In this document: one piece after another, positions 46,392 through 54,098 of the stretch
Position numbering within the stretch: the first letter of the stretch is position 1
Layout of the letters: each line of letters begins with the position of its first letter
NCBI RefSeq assembly: GCF_036014015.1
Contig: NZ_CP107905.1
Span: 3,348,001-3,412,000, forward strand
From: Streptomyces sp. NBC_00457
GTDB lineage: Bacteria > Actinomycetota > Actinomycetes > Streptomycetales > Streptomycetaceae
Length of the DNA stretch: 64,000 nucleotides
Reading direction: 5' to 3'
Translations under genes and position numbers: made by a program
The notes under the pieces: generated by a model
The model's input: the letters and a program-made list of their open reading frames with translations, nothing else
Databases searched by the model: none
What the model was told of the DNA's origin: nothing

Positions 46392-49300
46392 ATGCGTCGC
46401 GTCATATTTATCTTCGGGGTGATCGCGAGCGTGCTCCTGTCGCTCGTCGTCGCCCAACCGGCGTCAGCGGCGCCGGCCTTCCGAGCCCTTGTCTTCACGG
46501 AGACGGCCGGCTACCGGCACGATTCGATCCCTGCCGGCCTCGCGATGTTCCGGGAGCAGGCGGCGGCCAACAACTTCGAGTTGGTCCACAGCGAGGACTC
46601 GAGCGTTTTCACCCCGGCAAACCTCGCCACCTTCGACGTGCTCATCATGTTCCAGACCTCGGGAATGGTGTGGAACACGGCGGCCCAACGTCAGGCGGTG
46701 GAGGGCTACCTCGCCGGCGGCAAGGGCATCGTCGCGATCCACAACGCCACAGACATGGGCATCGAGAACGAGTACCCGTGGTGGGACCAGACCATCAACG
46801 GCGGCGCACACATGCCGGAGCACTCCCCCGGCGTGCTGCCCGGCACCGCCGTCGTCGCGGACAAGAAGCACCCGTCGACGGCCGGCCTGCCGGACCGATG
46901 GAACCGCAGCGAGGAGTGGTACAACTTCGACCGCAACTCCCGCGGCGACGTCCACGTCCTGGTCACCGCGGACGAGCGCACGTACAACCCGGGCCCCCGC
47001 GCCATGGGGCCGGACCACCCCATCTCCTGGTGCCGCAACACCGGCGGCGGCCGCGTGTGGGCCACCGCCATGGGGCACACAAGCGCGGCCTACAGCGAGA
47101 CCCATTTCCGCAACCACGTCCTCGGGGGCGTCAAGTGGGCGGCCGGCAACGAGCCCGGCGACTGCGGCGGCACCGTGTGGAGCAACTTCGAAAAGCGCAC
47201 CCTCGACGACAACACCGCGGACCCGATGGCTCTCGCGGTCGCCCCGGACGGGCGGGTGCTCTATGTCCAGCGGGCCGGTCAGCTGAAGATCTTCAAACCG
47301 ACCACGAACAGCACCGTGACAGCCGGCACGCTCAGCGTCTACACCGGCGGCGAGGACGGCCTCACCGGACTGGCGCTCGACCCCGACTTCGCCAGCAACG
47401 GCTACGTGTACCTGTATCACTCCCCGGCCGGAGTCCCGAACGACATCAACCGGGTCTCCCGGTTCACGCTCACCGGCGACACCCTGAACATGTCGAGCCA
47501 GGTGACGATCATCGACATCCCCGCGACCCGGGACCGCACGTTCGCCGAGCCCGGGCACACGGGCGGGTACATCGAGTTCGGCCCCGACAAGAACCTCTAC
47601 ATCGGCACCGGGGACGACGTCCCACCGAACCTCGACTCCAACTGGCAGGGCTACGCCCCGCTGGACTGGCGGCAGGGCAAGGCCAACCTCGACGCCGCCC
47701 GCACCGCCGGCAACACCAACGACCTGCGTGGCAAGCTCCTGCGCATCCGGCCGTCGGCCGACGGCGGCTACACCGTCCCGGCCGGCAACCTCTACCCGCA
47801 GGGCACAGCGCAGACCCGGCCGGAGATCTACGCGATGGGCTTCCGCAACCCGTTCCGCTTCTCGATCGACCCGGACAACGGGTGGGTCTACCTCGCCGAC
47901 TACGGCCCGGACCGGAACCCGCCCGCGACCAACCGCGGCCCCGAAGGGCTCGTCGAACTCAATGTCATCAAGGCCCCGGGCAACTACGGCTGGCCGTTCT
48001 GCCACGGCGACAACCAGGCCTACGCGCCCTACAACCCGAGCACCGGCGTCGTCGGCGCCAAGTTCAACTGCAACGCGCCGGTCAACAACTCGCCGAACAA
48101 CACCGGCCTGACCAGCCTCAAGCCGATCGTCGCGCCGAACATGTGGTACGGCTACGGCGTCTCACCGAACTTCCCCGAACTCGGCTCCGGCGGCTCGGGG
48201 CCGATGGGCGGACCGGTCTACCGCTACGACGCCGCGAACCCGTCCGAGACAAAGTTCCCGCCCTACTACGACGGGGTCCACTTCTTCTACGAGTGGTCGC
48301 GCCACACCGTCAAGGAGGTCCACTTCGACTCCGCGACCGCGGTCACCCGGACCAACTCCTTCCTGCCCGCCGCCAAGTTCCTCAAGCCGATGGACATGGA
48401 GTTCGGGCCCGACGGTTCGTTGTACCTGCTCGAATGGGGCACCAACTTCGGCGGTGGCAACAACGACTCGGGTCTTTACCGCATCGACTACAAAAACCAG
48501 GGCGGGCGGGCGCCGACAGCCAAGGCCACCGGAACGCCCACCAACGGTGACGCGCCGTTGACCGTGCAGTTCAGCAGTGCGGGGTCCACGGACCCGGATC
48601 CCGGCAGCACGCTCAGCTACCACTGGACGTTCGGCGACGGCACCACGTCCACGGCGGCCAACCCGTCACACACCTACACCGCCAACGGCAACTACACCGC
48701 CCAGCTCAAGGTCACCGACATCACCGGCAAGACAGGCTTCGCCAACGTGCCGATCACCGTGGGCAACACCGCACCGAAGGTCACCGTCACGATTCCGCCC
48801 GACGGCGGCATGCTGGACTTCGGCGACCGCGTCTCGTACAAGGTGTCTGTCTCGGACCCCGGCGGCGCGCCCATCGACTGCACCAAGGTGTTCGTCAACC
48901 CCGCCCTCGGCCACGACGACCACCAGCATGAGACCACGGACTACCCGGGGTGCTCGGGCACCATCGACACGACGCTGCTCGGCGGGCACCCTGACGGCGC
49001 CAACCTGTACTACGTCCTCAACGCCCGTTACACCGACGACGGCGGCCCCGGCGGTGCGGCTCCGCTCACCGGCTACGCTCACGCGATCCTCCAACCCAAG
49101 CACAAACAGGCCGAGTTCTACACGGACCAGTCGGGTGTGCAGGTCGTCGAGCAGGCCGGCGCGGAGAGCGGCAAGCGGGTCGGCAACATCTCCGACAACG
49201 ACTGGATCGCGTTCGACCCGATGAGCCTGTCGGGCATCACGAACGTGAGCTACCGCCTGTCGTCGCCGAGCGGCGGCGGATCGATCGAACTGCGCGCCGA

Positions 49301-49946
49301 CTCCCCGACCGGCACACTCCTGGCCACGACACCGGTGCCCAGCACCGGCGGCTGGAACAACTACCAGTCCACGCCTGCGGTGAACACTGCCGATCTCGCC
49401 GGCTCGCACCGGCTCTACCTGGTGTTCAAGGGCACCTCGAACAACTGGTTCGACCTCGACTCGCTTACCTTCGGCGGCAACGGGGTCGGCGAACCGGGCG
49501 GCGGCGGTGGCGGCGTGGCCGGTCGGACCTGGACGGTCGCAGCGCAGCACAGCGGCAAATTCATGGACGTCAACGGCGCCTCGACCGCTGACGGCGCCCA
49601 GATCGTCCAGTGGCCGGCCACCGGCGGCAACAACCAGAAGTGGCAGGCCGTCGACGCAGGTGGCGGCGCCGTCCACCTGAAGGCGGTGCACAGCGACAAG
49701 TGCCTCGCCGTGACCAACGGCTCCACCGCCCAGGGCGCGTTCCTGCAGCAGTCCACCTGCGACAACGGCAACCCGCAGAAATTCCTCGTCACACCGACCA
49801 CCACGGTGGGCGTGTACACGGTGAAAAGCCTCCCCAGTGGACTGTGCGTCGACGTCAACGGCGGCTCGACGGCCGACGGTGCACGACTCCTGCAATGGAG
49901 CTGCCACAGCGGCACCAACCAACAGTGGCGGTTCACCGCCGTATAG
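46392..49946 (+). CDS. Secreted ThuA - PQQ sugar dehydrogenase - PKD - CBM6 - CBM13 fusion
   Basis: 1184 residues. Signal peptide about 1-27 (ends PASAA). ThuA-like domain about 30-255: RALVFTETAGYRHDSIPAGL, HPISWCRNTGGGRVWATAMGHT. Quinoprotein glucose/sorbosone-dehydrogenase propeller about 265-695: His389 in GHTGGYIEFGPD and Arg485 in GFRNPFRFS match PQQ-site positions of soluble aldose dehydrogenases. A PKD module follows (about 705-790, YHWTFGDGTTSTAANP), then an Ig-like stretch (PKVTVTIPPDGG), a CBM6-like jelly roll (about 905-1030), a Gly-rich linker and a CBM13 trefoil (about 1040-1184). It probably oxidises bound glycans outside the cell. It is transcribed away from the importer operon. 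Confidence 0.85.
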   Translation: MRRVIFIFGVIASVLLSLVVAQPASAAPAFRALVFTETAGYRHDSIPAGLAMFREQAAANNFELVHSEDSSVFTPANLATFDVLIMFQTSGMVWNTAAQRQAVEGYLAGGKGIVAIHNATDMGIENEYPWWDQTINGGAHMPEHSPGVLPGTAVVADKKHPSTAGLPDRWNRSEEWYNFDRNSRGDVHVLVTADERTYNPGPRAMGPDHPISWCRNTGGGRVWATAMGHTSAAYSETHFRNHVLGGVKWAAGNEPGDCGGTVWSNFEKRTLDDNTADPMALAVAPDGRVLYVQRAGQLKIFKPTTNSTVTAGTLSVYTGGEDGLTGLALDPDFASNGYVYLYHSPAGVPNDINRVSRFTLTGDTLNMSSQVTIIDIPATRDRTFAEPGHTGGYIEFGPDKNLYIGTGDDVPPNLDSNWQGYAPLDWRQGKANLDAARTAGNTNDLRGKLLRIRPSADGGYTVPAGNLYPQGTAQTRPEIYAMGFRNPFRFSIDPDNGWVYLADYGPDRNPPATNRGPEGLVELNVIKAPGNYGWPFCHGDNQAYAPYNPSTGVVGAKFNCNAPVNNSPNNTGLTSLKPIVAPNMWYGYGVSPNFPELGSGGSGPMGGPVYRYDAANPSETKFPPYYDGVHFFYEWSRHTVKEVHFDSATAVTRTNSFLPAAKFLKPMDMEFGPDGSLYLLEWGTNFGGGNNDSGLYRIDYKNQGGRAPTAKATGTPTNGDAPLTVQFSSAGSTDPDPGSTLSYHWTFGDGTTSTAANPSHTYTANGNYTAQLKVTDITGKTGFANVPITVGNTAPKVTVTIPPDGGMLDFGDRVSYKVSVSDPGGAPIDCTKVFVNPALGHDDHQHETTDYPGCSGTIDTTLLGGHPDGANLYYVLNARYTDDGGPGGAAPLTGYAHAILQPKHKQAEFYTDQSGVQVVEQAGAESGKRVGNISDNDWIAFDPMSLSGITNVSYRLSSPSGGGSIELRADSPTGTLLATTPVPSTGGWNNYQSTPAVNTADLAGSHRLYLVFKGTSNNWFDLDSLTFGGNGVGEPGGGGGGVAGRTWTVAAQHSGKFMDVNGASTADGAQIVQWPATGGNNQKWQAVDAGGGAVHLKAVHSDKCLAVTNGSTAQGAFLQQSTCDNGNPQKFLVTPTTTVGVYTVKSLPSGLCVDVNGGSTADGARLLQWSCHSGTNQQWRFTAV

Positions 49947-49957
49947 CCCGTCCGAAC

Positions 49958-49991
49958 GGGATGCCCGGCGCGGTTGCGCGCCGGGCATCCC
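49958..49991 (+). terminator. Strong terminator hairpin
   Basis: GGGATGCCCGGCGCG (49958-49972) pairs perfectly with CGCGCCGGGCATCCC (49977-49991) over 15 bp with a 4-base loop, 12 bp after the stop of the ThuA/quinoprotein gene. Confidence 0.8.
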
Positions 49992-50017
49992 TCCCTACGA
50001 ACAGGTGAGGAACCGCC

Positions 50018-51499
50018 ATGGTGTTTCGGATACCTCGGCCACTCCGGTCCGGACGGCTGTCCGCGCTGGGCACAGCCCTGGTGCTTGTCGCCGTCGGCGC
50101 CACCGCGGTGGCGGCACCGATCGAGCCCGGGCAGAGCGCCCCCATCGTGGGCGCGCAGTCCGGCCGCTGCCTGACCGTCCCCGGCGCCGGCACCACCAAC
50201 GGCACCCAGACCCAACTCTGGGACTGCACCAACGCAGCCGGCCAGACCTGGACCTACACCGCCGGCAAACAACTGACCGCCCACGGCAACAAGTGCCTCG
50301 ACGCCAGCGGACGCGGCACCACCAACGGCACCCCGGTCATCATCTGGGACTGCAACGGCCAGAACAACCAACAGTGGAACGTCAACCCCAACGGCACCAT
50401 CACCGGCGTCCAGTCCGGACTATGCCTCGACGCCAACGCCGCTGGCACCGCCAACGGCACCAGAACCACCCTCTGGTCCTGCCACAACGGCACCAACCAG
50501 CAGTGGAACTCGCCGACCCCGCCAGTGCCGGGCGGCGCGGGCACGTGCGACATCTACGCCTCGGGCGGCACCCCCTGCATCGCCGCCCACAGCACCGTAC
50601 GAGCGCTCTACGGCACCTACAACGGCAACCTCTACCAGGTCCGGCGCTCGTCCGACAGCACGACCCGGAACATCGGCGTCCTGAGCGCGGGGGGCGCCGC
50701 CGACGCGACGACGCAGGACTCGTTCTGCGCGGGGGCCACCTGTGTCATCACCGTCGTCTACGACCAGTCCGGCCGCGGGAACGACCTGTGGTACCAGGGA
50801 TCGAGTGTGGTTCCCGGCTCCAACCAGAGCCGCCCGGCGATCGCGACGTCGGAGTCGCTGGCGGTCGGCGGCAGCAAGGCCTACTCGCTCTACATCAACC
50901 CCGGCAACAGCTACTGGCGGGACGGCCACCTGACCGGCGTGCCGACCGGCAGCGCCCCCGAAGGCATGTACATGGTGACCAGCGGCACCCATGTCAACGG
51001 CGGCTGCTGCTTCGACTACGGCAACAGTGAGACGACCCGAGCGGCCGACGCGGCCGGGGCGATGGACGCGATCAATTTCAGCACCCAGTGCTGGTTCGGC
51101 GGGTGCGCCGGCACCGGCCCATGGGTCCAGGCCGACCTCGAATGGGGGCTCTACTCCGGTGGCAGTCAGACCTGGAACTCGAACCAGCGGGCCTTCACCA
51201 GCAAGTTCGTGACGGCGATGTTGAAGAACAACGGGACGAGCCGTTTCGCGCTCAAGGGTGGCAACGGCCAGACCGGAAGCCTGACCACGCTCTGGGACGG
51301 CGCGCTTCCGCCCGGCTACAGCCCCATGAAGAAGCAGGGCGCCATCATCCTCGGCAGCGGTGGTGACTGCTGCAAGCCCGGCGGCGGCGCGAACCTCAGC
51401 GCCGGCACCTTCTACGAGGGCGCGATGGTGTCCGGATACCCGTCCGACGCAACCGAGAACGCGGTACAGGCCAGCATCGTCGCCGCCGGCTACCGCTGA
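50018..51499 (+). CDS. Secreted GH54 alpha-L-arabinofuranosidase with N-terminal CBM13
   Basis: 493 residues, GAGGAA before the ATG. Signal peptide about 1-33. A CBM13 trefoil at about 40-163 (GQTW, NNQQW, TNQQW) precedes the catalytic domain (about 170-493), which begins GTCDIYASGGTPCIAAHST. GH54 features are VYDQSGRGNDL, a Cys-Cys pair in HVNGGCCFDYGN, WVQADLEWGLYSGG with the nucleophile-position Glu, LGSGGDCC with the acid-position Asp, and the ending FYEGAMVSGYPSDATENAVQ. It releases arabinofuranose side chains from arabinoxylan or arabinan. Fungal GH54 enzymes carry a different C-terminal CBM, so the lectin at the N-terminus is a bacterial arrangement. Confidence 0.88.
   Translation: MVFRIPRPLRSGRLSALGTALVLVAVGATAVAAPIEPGQSAPIVGAQSGRCLTVPGAGTTNGTQTQLWDCTNAAGQTWTYTAGKQLTAHGNKCLDASGRGTTNGTPVIIWDCNGQNNQQWNVNPNGTITGVQSGLCLDANAAGTANGTRTTLWSCHNGTNQQWNSPTPPVPGGAGTCDIYASGGTPCIAAHSTVRALYGTYNGNLYQVRRSSDSTTRNIGVLSAGGAADATTQDSFCAGATCVITVVYDQSGRGNDLWYQGSSVVPGSNQSRPAIATSESLAVGGSKAYSLYINPGNSYWRDGHLTGVPTGSAPEGMYMVTSGTHVNGGCCFDYGNSETTRAADAAGAMDAINFSTQCWFGGCAGTGPWVQADLEWGLYSGGSQTWNSNQRAFTSKFVTAMLKNNGTSRFALKGGNGQTGSLTTLWDGALPPGYSPMKKQGAIILGSGGDCCKPGGGANLSAGTFYEGAMVSGYPSDATENAVQASIVAAGYR
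50142..50506 (+). repeat. CBM13 cassette, inverted near-identical copy of 37932-38292
   Basis: Covers IVGAQSGRCLTVPG through GTNQQW of the GH54 protein. Protein-level differences from the beta-helix lectin are limited to a handful of residues (for example AGTT for STTA, N for G after DCT, AH for VY). Confidence 0.8.
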
Positions 51500-51524
51500 G
51501 TCGCTCCATCCAGGGACGGGCACG

Positions 51525-51562
51525 AGTGAAGGCGGTACGTGACATCACGTGCCGCCTTCACT
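51525..51562 (+). terminator. 18-bp inverted repeat terminator after the GH54 gene
   Basis: AGTGAAGGCGGTACGTGA (51525-51542) and TCACGTGCCGCCTTCACT (51545-51562) are reverse complements apart from one position that would be a G-U wobble in RNA. Only 2 bases separate the arms, so the folded loop takes in a few end pairs. Confidence 0.75.
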
Positions 51563-51833
51563 CCCTCCGTGGCGAGCCGGGGTGCATCTGTGGCGTCGCT
51601 CGGACGGTCGGCGGCCGGCGGTCGCGTCGCCGGCAGCCGCGGCCAAGCTCGTCGAGGTCACCGACTTCGGCGCCAACCCGACGAACCTGCGCATGTACCT
51701 GTACGTGCCGGACCGCCTGGCGGCGCGGCCACCCGTCCTGGTCGCCGCGCACTACTGCGGGGGAAGTGGCCCGGCCTTCCACGACGGAAGCCCGTACGCC
51801 TCGCCGGCGGACCGGTGGCAGTCCGGCCGCTGA
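51549..51833 (+). pseudogene. N-terminal fragment of a CE1/PHB-depolymerase-type esterase
   Basis: After an Arg-rich unrelated start, the frame reads LVEVTDFGANPTNLRMYLYV and PPVLVAAHYCGGSGPAFHDG then SPYASPADR. This is the beginning of a secreted acetylxylan-esterase-like alpha/beta hydrolase, including the oxyanion HY(C)GGSG loop. It ends at a stop before any Ser nucleophile, and the signal peptide is lost. With the hairpins around it, it fills the 51500-51963 gap. Confidence 0.65.
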
Positions 51834-51912
51834 CGGCCCTCCGGCTACACACCGACCTGGCCGTGGGTCGACCTGGCGTTCCTGACGTCAGCCGCCCCCG
51901 GCCCGGGAACCC

Positions 51913-51947
51913 GGAAGGGCCACCGCACAGTGGCAGGTGGCCCTTCC
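51913..51947 (-). terminator. Terminator hairpin after the ThuA/DUF1080 gene
   Basis: GGAAGGGCCACC (51913-51924) and GGTGGCCCTTCC (51936-51947) form a perfect 12-bp stem with an 11-base loop, 17 bp beyond the stop of the minus-strand gene. Confidence 0.75.
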
Positions 51948-51963
51948 AGTGTGCCGCGTCAGC

Positions 51964-52362
51964 TCAGGGCAGGGTCCATTTCTGGTTGGTTCCGCCGTGG
52001 CAGGTCCACAGGTGCACGAGGGTGCCGTCCGACGAACCCGCGCCCGACACGTCCAGGCACTTGCCCGACTGCGGGTTCCGCAGCGACCCGTCCGGGTTCG
52101 CCTGCCAGTTCTGGTTGGCGCCACCGTTGCAGGACCACAACTGGACTCTCGCCCCGTCCGCCGTGCTGTTACCACTGACATCCAGGCACTTGCCCAACGC
52201 CTTGATCGTCGACCCCGGCGTCACCGTCCACTGCTGCCCCACCAAGCCCGTACACGACGAGATCTGCACCGCCGTCCCATCCGCCGAGCTGCCGCTCCGG
52301 ACATCCAGACACTTACCCGTGAGCCCCACGATCGGACCCGCTCCGGGTGTCGGGCCGCCGCC
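51964..52362 (-). repeat. 399-bp lectin tail, direct copy of 53700-54098
   Basis: The 3' ends of the ThuA/DUF1080 gene and of the quinoprotein gene match along their whole 399 bp; by eye I count about 17 mismatches and no gaps, several of them synonymous. This includes the PGAGPIVGL linker and the entire trefoil up to the stop codon. Confidence 0.85.
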
Positions 52363-53670
52363 CAGCTCCTTGATCCGGACGTTGCGGAACGATACGTCGT
52401 CCCCCGTGCCGTGATTCTGGATGCCGACGTGGCCGGCGAGCGAGCGGGCGGGGTCGGTGTTGGTGAAGTCATTGATCTTCACGCCATTGAGCCAGACCTG
52501 GAGCCGCTCGCCCTCCACGAGTAACTCGAAGGTGTTCCACTCGCCCGGTGGGTTGAGCGCCGCGTCCCGGGCAGCCGTGTCCGGGGCCTTGATGGCGTAG
52601 ATCGAGCCAGTCGTGCGGTCAGTCGCGTCGGTGGCGTCGATCTGGACCTCGTAGCCGTTGTTCAGTGCCGACGACGGGTCGCTCGACGGTGGGAAGCCCA
52701 CGATCACGCCGGAGTTGTCGTCGCCGGGCATCTTCCAGTCCAGCTTCAGCGAGCAGTTGGTGAACTGCCGGGCGCTGTACCAGAGCATGCCCAGGCCGCC
52801 GTACGAGGCGAGGGTGGCGTCCGAGTTGGTGAAGCCGCCTGGGCCGGCCTGCGACCAGCCGGTGGTCGAGCCGTTGTAGAGGGCCGTATAGCCGGTCTCG
52901 GGCCGGCAGTCGGCCTTGGTCCGGCCTGCCGCGTACCGGATGCCGCCGAGCAGGTGCGCCCGGAGGGCCGGCTCCGCGTACGACGCCTGGCTGTGCCCGC
53001 CGCCGGTGTAGAAGGACCGGCCCCCCGAGTGTGTCTTGCACCAGGTGTGCGGGTGGTCGGCGCCCATCGAGCCGCCCGAGTACGACGACTCGTCCAGCGT
53101 GGTGAGCACGCGCGCGGTGGTACGGGGGTTGGTCCGGAAGTTGTACCACTCATCGGTGCGGGTCCATGTCTGCGGCAGGTGAGCCGTCGCCGCGTGCGCC
53201 CGCCCCTCCACCTTGACGTCGGCCTGCTGGACAGCGGGGTGCGAGGCGAAGTAGGCGCCGACCAGCTCGCCGTAGAACGGCCAGTTGTACTCCGTGTCCG
53301 CGGCCGAGTGGACGCCGACGAAGCCGCCGCCTGAGCCGATGTACGACTGGAACGCCGACTGCTGGGCGTCGTTCAGAACGTCGCCGGTGGTGTTGAGGAA
53401 GATCACCGCCTCGTAGCGGCTCAGGTTGCTGGTGGTGAAGTGGTTGCCGTCCTCCGTGGCCGTCACCGTGAAACTGTTCGCCGCGCCGAGGTCGCGGATG
53501 GCCTGGATCCCTGCCGGGATCGAGTCGTGCCGGAAACCGGCCGTCTTGGAGAACACGAGGACGTCGTAGGGCGTGTCCGCGGCATTGACTGGGTTGGGCA
53601 GCCCGACGAGGGCCAGGGCGGCGAGTGTCGCGGCCGCCCCACCAAGCAGGCTTCGGGGTTGTCTGCGCAT
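51964..53670 (-). CDS. Secreted ThuA - DUF1080 (3-keto-disaccharide hydrolase) - CBM13 protein
   Basis: 568 residues from ATG 53670 (MRRQPRSLLGG). Signal peptide about 1-31. ThuA-like domain about 33-245: VLVFSKTAGFRHDSIPAGIQ, HSAADTEYNWPFYGELVGAYF, HPHTWCKTHSGGRSFYTGGGHS. DUF1080/3-keto-disaccharide hydrolase concanavalin-like fold about 258-440: YTALYNGSTTGWSQAGPGGF, DWKMPGDDNSGVIVGFP, PPGEWNTFELLVEGERLQVWLNG. CBM13 about 445-568. Codon 383 is TTA (52522-52524). It probably cleaves 3-keto-glycosides outside the cell after oxidation by its quinoprotein neighbours. It lies 29 bp downstream of the quinoprotein gene at 53700-56543, so they form one operon. Confidence 0.85.
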   Translation of the reverse strand: MRRQPRSLLGGAAATLAALALVGLPNPVNAADTPYDVLVFSKTAGFRHDSIPAGIQAIRDLGAANSFTVTATEDGNHFTTSNLSRYEAVIFLNTTGDVLNDAQQSAFQSYIGSGGGFVGVHSAADTEYNWPFYGELVGAYFASHPAVQQADVKVEGRAHAATAHLPQTWTRTDEWYNFRTNPRTTARVLTTLDESSYSGGSMGADHPHTWCKTHSGGRSFYTGGGHSQASYAEPALRAHLLGGIRYAAGRTKADCRPETGYTALYNGSTTGWSQAGPGGFTNSDATLASYGGLGMLWYSARQFTNCSLKLDWKMPGDDNSGVIVGFPPSSDPSSALNNGYEVQIDATDATDRTTGSIYAIKAPDTAARDAALNPPGEWNTFELLVEGERLQVWLNGVKINDFTNTDPARSLAGHVGIQNHGTGDDVSFRNVRIKELGGGPTPGAGPIVGLTGKCLDVRSGSSADGTAVQISSCTGLVGQQWTVTPGSTIKALGKCLDVSGNSTADGARVQLWSCNGGANQNWQANPDGSLRNPQSGKCLDVSGAGSSDGTLVHLWTCHGGTNQKWTLP

Positions 53671-53699
53671 GTCCGTCGCTCTCTTCTTGGTGACAGAAA

Positions 53700-54098
53700 T
53701 CAGGGCAGGGTCCATTTCTGGTTGGCTCCGCCGTGGCAGGTCCACAGGTGCACGAGGGTGCCGTCCGACGAGTTGGCGCCCGACACGTCCAGGCACTTGC
53801 CCGACTGCGGGTTCCGCAGCGACCCGTCCGGGTTCGCCTGCCAGTTCTGGTTGGCGCCACCGTTGCAGGACCACAACTGGACTTTCGCCCCGTCCGCCGT
53901 GCTGTTACCGCTGACATCCAGGCACTTGCCCAACGCCTTGATCGTCGACCCCGGCGTCACCGTCCACTGCTGCCCAGCCGAGCCCGTACACGACGAGATC
54001 TGCACCGCCGTCCCATCCGCCGAGCTGCCGCTCCGGACATCCAGACACTTGTTCGCGAGTCCGACGATCGGACCCGCTCCGGGTGTCGGGCCCCCGCC
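53700..54098 (-). repeat. 399-bp lectin tail, direct copy of 51964-52362
   Basis: Second copy of the shared CBM13 tail, in the same orientation 1.3 kb away from the first. Recombination between them would fuse the two genes and delete the ThuA/DUF1080 catalytic parts. Confidence 0.85.

Noticed and set aside
46464..48005. 513-codon minus-strand frame opposite the ThuA/quinoprotein gene
   Set aside because: Antisense shadow; the plus strand has a signal peptide, catalytic residues and five recognisable domains.
51558..51885. Several overlapping short frames around the esterase fragment
   Set aside because: Only the frame with the esterase N-terminal motif has family resemblance; the rest are shadows.
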